A stretch of 64,000 bases of DNA from Agriotes lineatus (lineage: Eukaryota; Arthropoda; Insecta; Coleoptera; Elateridae): positions 82,889 through 146,888 of the forward strand of contig CALNHX010003559.1 in the NCBI GenBank assembly GCA_940337035.1. Reading direction: 5' to 3'. The notes beneath the pieces were generated by a model. That model ran no database searches, was not told the DNA's origin, and saw only the letters and a program-made list of their open reading frames with translations. Both the position numbers and the translations under genes were made by a program. Shown piece after piece: positions 42,374-55,009 of the stretch. Numbering within the stretch: position 1 is the stretch's first letter; every line of letters starts with the position of its first letter.

Positions 42374-45300
42374 TACATCTTTTTAAATTATTGGGGAAAG
42401 TGGCTATAAGAGGAATTAAAACTCCGTGTCTGTTATTGCCGATAATTCGATATTTCATCAGGACTAATCTACAATTACATATAAGAATTTTTCCAAAAGT
42501 AATGCTGATATATGTCTACTACGTAAATGAATTTAAAATAATAATTCATTTTGTTTATTTGCATCTTAACGGCTCCGTCAAAATTTGACTGTCGCCGATA
42601 ACATACTTGTATTTTTAAAGGACCTTGTGAGACGTTTTACCATTGTGCAACTTCTGTAATCAATAACTGAATTTAAAGTAAAGACTTCTACCTTATATTT
42701 TAGCGAGTATTTTAGGCAAGGAACGCCTAAGTAGTAAACATAGCATTGTTATAATTATAACATGAGAAATACCTACAGTAAATCATAAATCTTTACTGGA
42801 TTACAGAGTGCGACAAATCGAGGGTGAGTCATGATCTAATAATGCAACTTTTTGCCGATCAACAATGTTGATATTGTTCTCCGCTCATTCTCGCCCGGGA
42901 GGGGGTGCGGGGCAAGAAGCATTTCGTCTTTAGTTACTCCTTACTCGACTATTTACGGGAAGTTCGGCATGGTGCGCGTTTTAGGGTTACTACACCACGG
43001 AGTACGGAGCAAGAATTTTTCCATTTATATTCGAGTGGTGATACTTAGAAGTGCTTTGTTGAACTAATGAATGACTGTTTACCCCTATAATGGTAAGTAG
43101 TTGCTCAATACATTCTGTATTTAAAAGTTTAGTTTGTTACGTATTATACCTACCGTATGTTCATTAAAAGAAACTAAAGTAGGCCTGAATTTTTATGAAG
43201 TAGTACTTTAGCCTTTATAATAGAATTAATATTCATAATCTTCCTTAGGTAATGTAAACAAACGCAGATGAATTGTATTGCAGCGTTGTATTGCTGTTTT
43301 TAAAACTATCTGTCAGGTTTAAGCTTTAAAAAGTATTGGTCATGGCCTACTGCGAGGTTTTTTAATGAATATATGTACCTACTACTATACTATTGAATTA
43401 GAAATTAGTATTCATGAAAATAGAGTAGACACTGTTACTTAAGTTATGTAAACAATGTGACGCCATTTCAATAATTCAGATGTGCTACATTATTTAAACA
43501 AAAATCGTAACTATGATTGTTTTTTTTAAAATTTGATATGCTTCTTTTAATTTGAAAACTTGCATCAGACGTGTATATTTTAAGTGTTCTTAATGTCCGC
43601 TTATCTATCCTGGTAAATTTAGGTACTAGGTATTTATTATTTGGTGGGGAATATTTTTATATCTTAAAGAATAGACAACGGACAACGGCACAGTGTTAAA
43701 TAATATAATTAAAAGTCAAAAGTTGCTCAGATCTCAACATTATTTCAGACAGATGTTCCTCAATAGTCTATTAAAAACGCTTCAAGTTATAGAGTATAAA
43801 GAGAATAAATAATAAAACATGGAATTTCATACCCTATATCTCTATTAATGTCAATTATTAAACTAAGGTAAGTTGTGCGCTAAGTCGTAATATTTTTAAG
43901 TAAGGAATTCACTGTTTTTCTGTGTCCCATTACTTATGCACCCCCCTGTATATGTATTACACGAAGACACCTAATAAATATATTCCTAAATCTTAATGTT
44001 ACCTACGTATTTATCTTTAAAAAACTTTAAACTAATAAACAGATTTCTACCTGTTATTTTAGGTAACGGCTAAATAGTAAACATTATAGCATTGTTATAA
44101 TATTTTGACGTTTGTTAAAAAATAGTAGGTATCTTGTTATATTAGGATTAAAAGTTGAACTTTGTTGGACGAGCAAATTGTTTGCAATAATTGCGAGTCA
44201 AACAGACATTTTTAAACCGAATGAAACATATAATTTTTTCTTCAGCTGAAAATAAATATCGCATAACCAAAAAATAAATATAAATTGACAGTGACGGTTA
44301 TAAAATCTAAGGCTAGTATTAAAAGTGGACACAAGAGAAAATAGGATTAACTTTTGTTTTTCTTAGGGGGCCATATGGATTTTTTCGACTTGGTCATTTC
44401 TGTTCTTACTTTTACTAGTGTTACGCGTTATTGTTTACTTTTTATTTTTGCTGAAAAATCAAATTAATTATTTTCGAAGGGAGTTATATAATTCTGTTTT
44501 TTCAATGCCTTGATACTTGATTATTCAATTTTAATCAGAAACATCTCCTTACTAAAGTGTCTAACACTTTATTTATTACTGAACAGATGAGTTTCTATTG
44601 GCTTATATCCAGGCTTATATGGTTAACTACACAAGTTAAATAGAAGGATTTTTAATATAAATTTAAATAACAGTTTAAATTTCAATATGTGAATATCTGA
44701 AGCGTAGGTATTAAAAAAAACAAATACTTAACAGCACTTTTGAATAACGATATTTTATTCACTCGTTAAAAACATATTTTTATTCACGTATACTATAAGC
44801 AAAATCTCATCTACTCTAAAGTAACCTCATAATTCTCATGCAATGTACGGGAAAAATAATTAGATTCTTTCTTACAAAATATTTCTCATGTGATTTTTGC
44901 GAAATAATATTGTTAGGGTTAACTTGTAAATAAGTTTTATAAAGAAGCAGGAATAAGAATAACTGTACGGCGCAAGCGCACATTGTTTGACCAGGGTTTT
45001 TTCACTTACTTTCTTGATGCCATAGTAACCCCCAAACAAATGGTAAAATTAACCTACCCTCATATAATGAAACATGGTAATTGCAACTTATTAGATCACC
45101 AGTGAAAAATAGTATATTGCAATATAAGGTTGGTAAGTGCGCATTAAGAAACGAAAATAATTTGAAATTTTCAAGATACTCGTAGTCGTCTATAGTTTCA
45201 AATTACAAAATAGAGTCACTGCTAGATATTCAAATTTGTAAAAATTTCGATGTAAAAAATTTACGTCATCTTCATGTTTCATTAATAAAAGAAAAGTAAA

Positions 45301-45663
45301 AAAGAACGAATGCGCAATTTTCAGAATGAGACAGTGCCAAATGCTACGAAAAACCTGACAAGAATATGTTATTTACAAAATTATTAGGAAATGAACTCAT
45401 ATTTGGTAACTAAAAAAAGTAAGAAAATAAAATATATTTTAATTTTTACATTTTATAGCAATTTTTAGTTCAAACATAGATAAGGGGCATTAAGACAAAT
45501 CGACTGCACTAGATAGAGCTGTTAGAACACTGAAATTTTGTTCAGTTCAAAAATTCGGAATTTCAAACTTTAAATTATTGCTATCTTATAACAATATTTA
45601 AATAAATTACACTGGTATTTTATTTATTTTTTCTAAGTTACGGAATATATTGGCTTTTTACAG
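42374..45663. other. Long AT-rich non-coding region
   Basis: About 3.3 kb without a supported gene. Two short related segments, 42690-42760 and 44045-44105, share 'TTTTAGG', 'CTAARTAGTAAACAT' and 'AGCATTGTTATAAT', so a small repeat is present twice. The 5' exons and promoter of the gene at 45664 should lie in this region or further left, but I could not place them. Confidence 0.5.
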
Positions 45664-48591
45664 TCGAAGAACAATTATATTGTGACCAGATCACAAAAAA
45701 TTCTTACGCTACTCAATCTTCCTCACTATGAGACCACTAGGGGCTTGGATGAAGATCTGAAGTCACAGGCCATAACAAAGTTCAAAGGTAACTAACTGTT
45801 CGTTTATTTATTAATTTTCTGTTAATAATTTTAAATAGCTAAAGGTCAAAAATTTCGTTCTATGATCGATTTTATAAATTTAAATATGTTTTAAAAGACA
45901 AATGTGAAACCTATGTAGAGTGTGTTCGTGGATGAAGTATCACACTCTTGTAAACTTTCTTATTTTGGACAAAATGTCACTCTTAAAATTTTGTAGGTGA
46001 TGTAAGCGCCAATAATCTACAAACTTCCAGGAGACCATCCTCGGATGTTATTAATGATGTACCCCACACTGAAGTAAATTTTGACGTTACTGATAGTGCA
46101 CGCTACACAGAAGTAAATTTTGATGATGAATCAGTTGTTTTTGAAACATCTGGTAGTGAGTATTTCCCATCAGATATTGAAACCGATGAAGAGGAGCCTC
46201 TCTGCAATAATAAGAAAAAGCACTCAAGTAAAAGTAATTTGCATGATACAGAAGTTGAAGAAAAAGCAACAGATAGCACAAAGAAGCAACAGATACCCAA
46301 TAAAGACATAGAAAACAAAGTGATAGCAAGTGAAACAGACAATGAACCTATCACCCATACAGATGAAATGCCAGATCACTCTTCACATGAAGTTCATATA
46401 AGGGTATCTTCTAAAACAGAAGATGGACGAAGAAAACGAGACAAGGTGTATTGTTGCCTTTACTGTAATAAATTGTTACAAGAACTTTCTAAACACTTAT
46501 TGAGAAAACATTCCGATGAATTGGAAATTCAAAAATTAATGGCAAAATCTAAAGGAGATCTAACAAGAAGGCAGGGATTCATTCACCTTGGTAAAGTTGG
46601 GAACTATTACCATAACTGTGAAGTGCTGAAACGAAAACGTGGAGAATTGCTTTTAGCTCGTCTGCCTACTCCTAAAGAGGCTAAATGTCATACGTATAAA
46701 GATTATGGTCCTTGTCCTGATTGCTTAGCATTTATGCTAAAGCGACACCTGTGGCATCACTTAAAACTTCATTGTGAAGCAAAAGAAAATAGAGAAAATG
46801 TTCTTGCTCGTCGTAAACCTATTTTTGAGAGTAATATGCTACTTATGCATACATTTTCAGAAATAATACCTTCCATGGATTTTGGTAAATATATTCTCTC
46901 TGTCTTAAAAGACGACAACATTTCATTAATTTGCAGACAAGATCAATTGATAGTTAAATTTGGTGAAATTCAGTTTGAAAAATACCATACCACACAATCT
47001 GAATTAATTAGACAGTCTATGAGACAATTGGCACGATTAGTGTGTGAATTAAGGAAGGTTGATGCACCTAAAGTTTGGCTTTCACAATGGTTAAATCCAG
47101 CAACTTTCGATACTATCGTGTCTGCCGTAAAAAATATTTGTAAGGTACAATGCAGTGTAAAATCAAGACCTCAGTTTAATACCCCATCATTAGCATTAAA
47201 AATAGGCCATCATTTAAGAAAATGTGTTGCAATTGAAAAAGCTCAATTTCTTCGCAAGAATGACACAAATGCTATTCAGATTTTAAATAATTTCCTTAAT
47301 CTAATGGATATTGAATGGACATCACGAATATCATCAAATGCACTGAGAACTTTATTTGACAGAAAATTAAATGCTGTTGAATTATTACCACTTACAGATG
47401 ACCTCGTAAAGCTCAATAAATATCTCAACAATAAGTTGAGTGAATACAAAGCACTACTAATGGAGACTCGTACTTATCAAAATTGGGGTAATTTGGCTGC
47501 AATAGTTTTATGCAAAATAACATTATTTAACAAAAGAAGATCGGGGGAGGTATCACGAATAACTGTTTTTAATTACTCTTCGAGACCAAATTGGCATCAG
47601 CAAGGTACTTCCGAATTTCAAAATACCTTCACAGATTTAGAACAAAAATTGGCAAATAAACTAACAATAGTTCAAATTAAAGGAAAAAGAGGAAGCACCG
47701 TTAATGTTTTGGTAACAGATGATGTCAAGGAATCAATAGATTTACTTATCAAATATAGAAGCGATTTCGTGTCTAAAGAAAATCCCTACCTATTTGCACG
47801 AAGTTCACCTTCTATGGACTACATAAGAGGACATGATTGTCTCAGAAAATTTGCCAATGAAGCAGACTTGGCTCAACCTGAATTAATTAAGAGCACTAAA
47901 TTAAGGAAATACATTGCCACAGTATCCCAGATATTCAACCTAAGTGAAAAGGAAACTGATTGGCTAGCTAGACATTTAGGGCACGATATACGAATACATA
48001 GGCAATTTTATAGACTTCATGAATCATCCATTGAGTTAACAAAAATTTCCAGAATACTTTTAGCTGTTGAAAATGGACATGCTAATAAGTTCAAAGGAAA
48101 AAGCCTGGATGAGATAAATATCTCTGGTAAGTGATTATCAATCATTTGAATGTTTGTTATTAATTTTTAATTCTGTATTTGCAGATCTTCCTGAATTAGA
48201 AGCAGAAGAAGAAGATGTTGTAGAGGAAGATAATGCCCAGAAGAAGGAAATTGTAGAAGCATATAGTAATGATATGCAAACAGAGGAATGTAGTGATGAT
48301 ATACTAACAGATGAAACTCCAAATGAACATGAAAAGGAAAAAGGTAGCAAAAAAGAACAACAAAATAATAAAAACAAGAAAAAGAAACAGACTTTGAGAC
48401 GACCTTGGAATGATGAAGAAATAGCGGCAGTTCTGAAATTTTTTCGAAACTCTATTAAAAAGGGTATCACGCCTGGCAAGGCACAATGTTCCGAGTGTAT
48501 TGAAATTAATCAGGTGTTACGTAATAGATCCTGGAAAGATGTCAAGTACTTCGTTTACAATTATCACAAGAAAATAAACAAAAGGAGATAA
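45664..48591 (+). CDS. Zinc-finger protein with tyrosine-recombinase-like core and SANT/Myb-like tail (886 aa, N-terminus incomplete)
   Basis: Three exons fit: 45664-45787, 45997-48126 and 48185-48591, with introns of 209 bp (GTAACT/TTGTAG) and 58 bp (GTAAGT/TTGCAG). Joined, they give one open frame of 886 codons without a start, so at least one 5' exon is missing. The order is an acidic leader, a C2H2 finger (Cys195-x2-Cys198, paired His later), a second Cys/His cluster (CPDC ... HLWHHLKLHC), a long helical region, a recombinase-like core, an acidic linker, a Lys-rich stretch and a tail RRPWNDEEIAAVLKFF ... WKDVKYFVYNY. In the core, RRSGEV fits box I (Arg556), LARHLGHD with His704 and FYR with Tyr713 fit the distal block with the usual nine-residue step, and LRKYIA fits box II (Arg678), but the box II His is Thr675. 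Single copy and spliced, it looks like a host gene derived from a Crypton-like element. I know similar unnamed proteins in fish and arthropods; function unknown. Confidence 0.8.
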
Positions 48592-49574
48592 TATTTAAGC
48601 TGTTTTTTTATTTTATTTACTTTTTATGGAGTTGCAGTGGAAGAGGAACTAAGAGACTGACCATTTTACCATTAACATTTTCAACAGTTGCGATTTTATA
48701 TGCAGCAAGATACAACTTCTTTAGAAAGTTCTAACTCTGTAGGTCTGTAGCAATAGGTACATTTTGTAACTAATATTTGTACAAACGGTTATATTTAAAA
48801 TGAATGTGGCAATCAATTTCCAGAGTGTAGCTACTTTTACGCATTATCCAAACTTGCATGGCAACTTGATTTTTCATAAAAGTGGAAATATGATATGCTA
48901 AACAGTTTACCTCATCACAATTAACAATTTGTAAGAATAATTAACTTAAAAATTCATAAAGTTGAAAGTTGAATGCCACCTATTCAGACATAATAATTAT
49001 GCATCAACATTAATGTATATGTCTCTCACCTGCATGTAAAATTACAATATTTTGACACCACTATGGAAAATGTTAATTGACAATAGAATTATTCTACACT
49101 GAGGTCATTTAAAAACATGATAGATTGTGCCATGACATTTTTGTTTTAGTGTATCAAACTTAACAGCCATTTGAATCAAATAAGTGTGCATTGACAGTGC
49201 AACTTGTCAGTTTATAAAATAAACTTCCAACTGTCAAATGTTGGTATTCTCCAGTTAATTAAAATTTAAAAATAATAACTAACGTTTGATGGTTAAAAAA
49301 GCTTGTGTCTTGTTTGAAGCTGATTTAATAAATCATTAATGTAAAACAGAAATTTCGAGGCTCTCTCTCTGACCTGCTTTTAAATAATCTCATGGTATTA
49401 GTCTCACTTCCAAAAGTTCTAACTCTATAATTTATTGTTTTTGGGTATTTCTATATATGAACCTTTTCTTATAATTTGTTCTTACAGGTATCTGCATCCA
49501 TGGCATATGTTGTGTACACATTGTATGTATTAGTTGTTACAATAACTTGTTCTCAAAATCGAACATAGGTAACT
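48592..49574. other. 3' flank of the recombinase-derived gene
   Basis: This would hold the 3' UTR. No exact AATAAA lies within the first 150 bases. The first good candidates are near 49214 and 49328. Confidence 0.4.
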
Positions 49575-49733
49575 AAGGGCCTATTTCATAATCAAATTTA
49601 AAGCTTCATTTAACTAAAGTGACATTAGATGTGCATAGTGACATGTGCTACATGTGGCATCATGCACACTCTAACATTACTTTAGTTAAAATTAGATTTA
49701 AAATTCATTATGAAATCGGCCTTAATATTCTGC
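49575..49733. repeat. Palindromic MITE, 159 bp
   Basis: AAGGGCCTATTTCATAAT and ATTATGAAATCGGCCTT form the ends. The arms continue through TTTAAA, TTAACTAAAGT/ACTTTAGTTAA and GTGCAT/ATGCAC to the centre near 49654. Confidence 0.85.
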
Positions 49734-50049
49734 TTTCAATTTTCGGTATTCCGTCATTATTTCTATAATATAAAGGTAAATACCTACATAATAAGGCTGC
49801 AATTCTGCAGAAACTAACATCACCATACAAGATTTTCATCATAAAATTACAATATGATAACGTCAAATTTGAAAATCGTAGTCTGTCATATTTAAATTTT
49901 AAATTCGTATCTATGTTAAAATCTTAAGGTAATTTGGTGACCAGAAATCAGCAGAAATGTCAATATAATGTTAAATCCATATGTTCAGTTTTCAGAACGA
50001 CCTAATAGTATAGCTGTGTTCCTATGTTAGAAGAAATATACTTAGTTTA

Positions 50050-50315
50050 AAAGATTAGTGATTTCGCTTACTGGATGAAATTCACGCTTGAACGCACAGC
50101 GCAAATCCTATTCCTATTTCTTTCTATACCATTAACATTAAGATTATGCGGCAGCAACTCTGATGTGTACTAATCAGTATGCTAGTCCATACTGATAGTA
50201 CACCTCAGAGTTGCTGTCGTATAAACTTATGGTATAGAAAGAAATAGGAATAGAATGTGCGCTGTGCGTTCAAGCGTGAATTTCATCCAGTAAGCGAAAT
50301 CAATCATCCTTTAAA
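50050..50315. repeat. Large hairpin, about 125-bp arms
   Basis: Arms pair nearly without mismatch through GATTTCGCTTACTGGATGAA / TTCATCCAGTAAGCGAAATC, GAACGCACAGCGCA-type words, CTATTTCTTTCTATACCAT and CAGCAACTCTGA. The centre is 'CAGTATGCTAGTCCATACTG' near 50185. High arm identity points to recent origin. Confidence 0.9.
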
Positions 50316-50394
50316 CTTTTAAACTAGATTTGAAGTACCTACCTATTTTTGTTACATTTTTGTACTTATAAGAAATAGAATAATAAAAATGTGT

Positions 50395-50530
50395 TTATTT
50401 ATTTATTTTATTTATTTAAATAACTTACAGAATAACCCCAGTTACATGTGAACAATACAAAATGGAAATACAGTGACTTGCTTTTTTATTACTTACTTAC
50501 TTACTTACTTACTTATACTTACTCATTTAC
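50395..50530. repeat. Low-complexity ATTT and ACTT tracts
   Basis: (TTTA)n at about 50395-50420 and (ACTT)n at about 50488-50525. Confidence 0.85.
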
Positions 50531-51165
50531 GTATGTATGAACTTCATCACAAGCCTTTCTAGTTGTGGTGTAAGAGTTGAGTATGCTTCTGTCATCTTCT
50601 TTTCTTTTGCAGTTTTTCCCCATTACTAACTTTAGCTTCATAGACTTTTCTGGTTGTTGTCTTCTCCAATCCTGTGTACATGTCCCCGCCATCTCGACTG
50701 ATTTTCCTTTATAATTTCTTCCACAATGCTTGCATTTTCCAGCATGTTCTATTTCTTATTCTATCTAGTATTGTTTTCTTTAATCAATCTATTTGGGATT
50801 CTTAATGTTGTTTACTATTCACTTGCATGTGTCATTATTGGGATGCCTGTTTCACTCCATAGAATTTTTTACACATTTTTATTGCATTTCTGGAGAAACT
50901 CAAAATAAGGACAAAGTCTTACAGACTACAAATTGTATATTATTTTCTACCAAATTAGTTTTAAGTCTTTCAGATAAAATTCCTCAGAGCTAAAATATAG
51001 GTAGGTACATTCCATTAAAATAATTTGAATTTAGTTGTAGAATTTCATTAAACAGGAAATATTTTATTATGCTCTTAAAGACATATAGAATAAAATCTTG
51101 TCAAGAATTTCGATTTTCTGTAGTTGCCACAGTTATATAAATGTGGTAGATTAATCATACAGTCA
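50531..51165. other. Non-coding, nothing recognised
   Basis: Open frames at 50726-50993 are T-rich with no motif. Confidence 0.5.
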
Positions 51166-51355
51166 TTTCTACATTAATTGTGACAAATTCTTAACACATG
51201 ATTTGCATATTAATCGTTGAAGATTTTTAACACGTCATGGTCTGCATTAATTGTGGAAGATTCTTAACACATTTCATGGTCTGCATTAATTGTGGAAGAT
51301 TTTTAACACATGTCATGGTCTGCATTAATTGTGGAAGATTCTTAACACATTTCAT
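51166..51355. repeat. Tandem repeat, about 46-bp unit, four copies
   Basis: Units of the type 'CTGCATTAATTGTGGAAGAT', 'TCTTAACACATTTCATGGT'. The two central copies are nearly identical, and the first is more diverged. Confidence 0.85.
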
Positions 51356-51532
51356 GGCCCCCAGTTGTTCTGGAGGATTTACAAAAACCTCTTTTTCTCA
51401 CTAACAAAGGAGTGTTTCAAAAAACGGTTGATACTGCCACCTACATGGCTTACTGTGAACGTTTCACAGCTGTTATCTTGGAAGCCTCCAGAGTGTGGTG
51501 TGAAGTTTGTCCTCCACTGCTAATGTAATGCC

Positions 51533-51575
51533 TGTATGTGTGTGTGCGTGTGTGCGTGTGTGTGTGTGTGTGTGA
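51533..51575. repeat. (TG)n microsatellite
   Basis: TG dinucleotide run with a few CG interruptions. Confidence 0.95.
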
Positions 51576-51639
51576 ACACGATAACTTAAAAACGAAATAA
51601 GCTAGACCCTTGAAATTATGTACATAGTCATTATTCAAA

Positions 51640-52160
51640 ATTTTTAGATTCCTATCAAATTTTGAGCGAAATCGGTTAACCGGAAGTGGCACTTTACCTA
51701 AACAGGTAGCGGTACCTATTCAAGTAAAGTACCAGTTTGTTTCGAGATATTTGAACAAAATTTTGTACATACATTTCTTATGTAGAAAAACTATCAGATG
51801 TTACATTTCAGCATGATCGGTTAACCGAAAGTGGCATTTTACCTAAACAGGTAGCGGTATCCATTCAAGTAAAGTACCAGTTTGCTTCAAGATATTTGAA
51901 CAAAATTTTGTACATACATTTCTTATGTAGAAAAACTATCAGATATTACATTTCAGCATGATCGGTTAACCGAAAGTGGCATTTTACCTAAACAGGTAGC
52001 GGTATCCATTCAAGTAAAGTACCAGTTTGCTTCAAGGTATTTGCACTAAATTTTGCACATACATTTTTATTATTGAGAAAAACTGCCAGATATAAAATTT
52101 CAGTATGATAGGTTAACCTAAAGCGGCACTTTACCTAAACAGGTAGTGGTTACCTGAAAA
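51640..52160. repeat. Tandem repeat, 145-bp unit, about 3.5 copies
   Basis: The palindrome-like word CGGTTAACCG marks each unit and occurs at about 51673, 51818 and 51963, with a changed copy (AGGTTAACCT) at about 52110. Each unit also has 'TTTACCTAAACAGGTAGCGG' and 'CAAGTAAAGTACCAGTTTG'. The two central units differ at very few places. Non-coding. Confidence 0.9.
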
Positions 52161-54427
52161 TGTAATTTTATCGCTGTATGTATATACATTGCAATAAACT
52201 TTTCAAATTTGCTAGAAAACAAGGCGAATGCGAGAAAGTCTAGGGGAGCACACTCCCGATTTTTTACTATATCGCGATAGTGAAAAATATAAACAGTTTC
52301 TTCAATGTTACAATGAAAAATGGCTGTAGTAATCGACCCCCAGCTTTTTACAGAATTTCGCCATAGATATCGACGTCCTCCAACAACCAAACCTCGAGAC
52401 GACTGATATCTTTATGTCTTTAATATCTGACAGAAAGAACACACCATGAACTGTTGAAGTGACTGGAGAGGTATTTTACGTCCACAAGTTTCAATGTCAA
52501 TACCGAATAGTGTCTTTCGAGAGAAATTCATATCGACCATTGCTGTGCTTGCCCTTAACTGTTGACAGTGGTATATCGAGCGAGTAAATTAGATTCAAAA
52601 ATGGTGTCATGTGCTGTTTTCCGTGAAGCTTTGTTATTGTTTGAGAGTCAAAATTACTGTTGCAGTATAGCGTCTTTGTAGAAAACAAAAATTTTGAATG
52701 TTACCCTCTAAACAAGCTACAACAGGTAATGATTTGGAGCATAATCTATTGCGATAGTAGGTTATGTATGCTTAGTCTTTAGACGCTGAGCCACTAAATT
52801 GTCCAACAAATAATAGACAACCTCATGTGGCAGGGCTAGCAACAATTTGGTAGCTTACATGAGTTATTTGAGCTGCTGGCATGATACCCATTAAACCACA
52901 TCAGGATGATTATAAACACCCTGTATAAAGAAGGTTGAATAACTGCTACTTCTAAACAGAATGCATTCCAGAAGTTCCTAATAGGAAATTCGACTGTTAC
53001 GAAGCACCTCTAGGAATTTCAATTGAGACCTCAATGGAGACCTCAAATGCAGATATTGCAACGAAGGACGAGAAACACTTGTGCATATATAGTAGGTTAT
53101 GTTTAGTTTATCTTCCGTATCTATCAGACACTGAGTAACTCAATTTTCCAACAAAATAATGCACAAAATACATTTCCATTAACACATAGATGTTCTTAAT
53201 ACATACTCTACTAATTACATTAGATTTGCTGCATGCATAATAATACTAGCCTAGTATTAAATTTTATAAATATAAAACTTATTTTCAATAGTAATATTCA
53301 TTGATGAAATTAGTGAGTAAACAGTATAACTATCTTTATATGCATGTTACTTAACACGTATTTCATGTTGTTATCGTTTACTGTTCTGCTACAACAGTAA
53401 GAGATGATTATGGTGAGAATATATAACTATTTCCGTTTATATATCAGTTACGTTTCCTTCGCGGGCGAAAAGGTCTCTGTTTCAGAGTTTTTTATAGCGT
53501 AGTAGAGATGCGGTAACAACTATCATTGCATTGTGAAAGCGTAGTAATTAATATTCACTCAATGCTGCAATATATCTAAGTATTGTGTGGGCCAATAAAT
53601 TGGCCCACATATTAACCCCAAAGCTCACTTGTGGCCGCCGTTCTTGATGTTGATGGGAATTTTGAACATCCCAGGTATGTTTATAGCGGAGACTAGGTAG
53701 GTTTTTCTAAATTGGTGAATTTACAGTTCCCATTTACCACATTATTAAAAAAAATGTTACTGTAACTGATTCATCACAAACCGACAGAAATCTACCTGTC
53801 GACAATTATCTCCAGGATGAAGAACTTGAGTAATGTGTATTTTAAATAACCGAATATTTCTGCTTTTTGGGTGACCTCCATACACTTCTGCTGCAATTTT
53901 CTATGTGCAACCAGAAAGATTATCTTCAACCTAATGGGAAATTTAAAATAAAATATAAAATGCTTGTTATCAATATAAAAATGCATGTTTATTTTCCCGC
54001 GTGTAAAGTATCATTTGTATTTTCAATGGGTTAATGCAATATTTTCGTCTAGTCTTACCAAATGAACCATATATTCGTTTCTATGAGGAGATAGTTCAGT
54101 TTTGGTTGCTGACTTTTTGGTACGCTACAGATGTTTTCAAAGAAAATCGTATTCAAAAATGCAAATATTTAGTATGGCGCCCATAAGGAAAGCAAAAGTT
54201 GGAAGTAGCAATGCCTAATCTCGATCTATATAGTAGAAAATCAATAATTGTTACACCATTTTCTATAACTTTTAGAAGTATACAACTTTTGTTCTAACAT
54301 ATTTGCTCAAATTTAGCAAAGCAAGAAGTGTCGACACTTAAAGTATAATAATATTTAATAAGTTATAGCCAAACACTAAAACGCTAAACTGACTGCGGTT
54401 TTCCAAACTATTCGCCCAGCTCTGTTT
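52161..54427. other. Non-coding; one short perfect hairpin
   Basis: No gene was recognised. At 53586-53609 TGTGGGCCAAT and ATTGGCCCACA form an 11-bp perfect stem with a two-base loop. Confidence 0.5.
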
Positions 54428-54560
54428 TTACTTTCCTCCTCTAAAAGACGAAGGAAGTATTGTAATCGCAAAAAATTTAGGGTCCCTAGTTAACGAAAAA
54501 CAGTAGACGTCGTGATATAAATAATTTTAAAAATTAAAGGAAATTGTGGGTAAAAAAATT
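54428..54560 (+). repeat. GGAAGTATTGTAA-family repeat, copy 3
   Basis: 'CTCTAAAAGACGAAGGAAG' followed by 'TATTGTAATCGCAAAAAAT' matches the start of 1651-1960. The GTCTGT tract is absent. Confidence 0.6.
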
Positions 54561-55009
54561 TTTTATTTTTTATTTTTCAGAAAAACTTTTTCATCAATAA
54601 ATTGTGCTTGTCTAAAAACCTATTTTGCAAAGCTACCGAGTGATTTTTACGTATTTAGAAAATGGAGTTTTTCAAAATTGTCAAAATCCAAGCCAGAAAA
54701 CACCTAATTTTTTTTAACTTTAGCTAAAAATTTATTTTTCCATTTTCTAAATATTTCTCAAAATTTCACACTACAAAACTTAATTTTAATTTTTTTTTTG
54801 TGAAAACAAAAACTTTATAATTGCAAAACACAATATAAAATGTTAATCACTTCTCTTTTTATTATTTACCAAAAAGTAGTATGTTAATTTTTACGTTTTT
54901 ATGCAAGGCGCTTTTTAGGAGAATTCTAACTAATATCTATTTAAATGGCTACTAGAAACTCTAATCTAGCCCTCTTAATAAATTATTGTTACAAAAATCA
55001 TGTAAATGT
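54561..55009. other. AT-rich, nothing recognised
   Basis: No supported feature. Confidence 0.5.

Noticed and set aside
46239..46241. TTG as a start codon for the recombinase-derived protein
   Set aside because: The frame continues upstream through a good splice acceptor into another exon, so this is an internal Leu codon.
46120..46354. Short frames on both strands over exon 2 of the recombinase-derived gene
   Set aside because: Shadows of the real frame, which stays open from the splice site at 45997.
50488..50525. ACTT repeats considered as a CRISPR-like or telomeric array
   Set aside because: Plain 4-bp microsatellite without spacers, and not an insect telomere unit.
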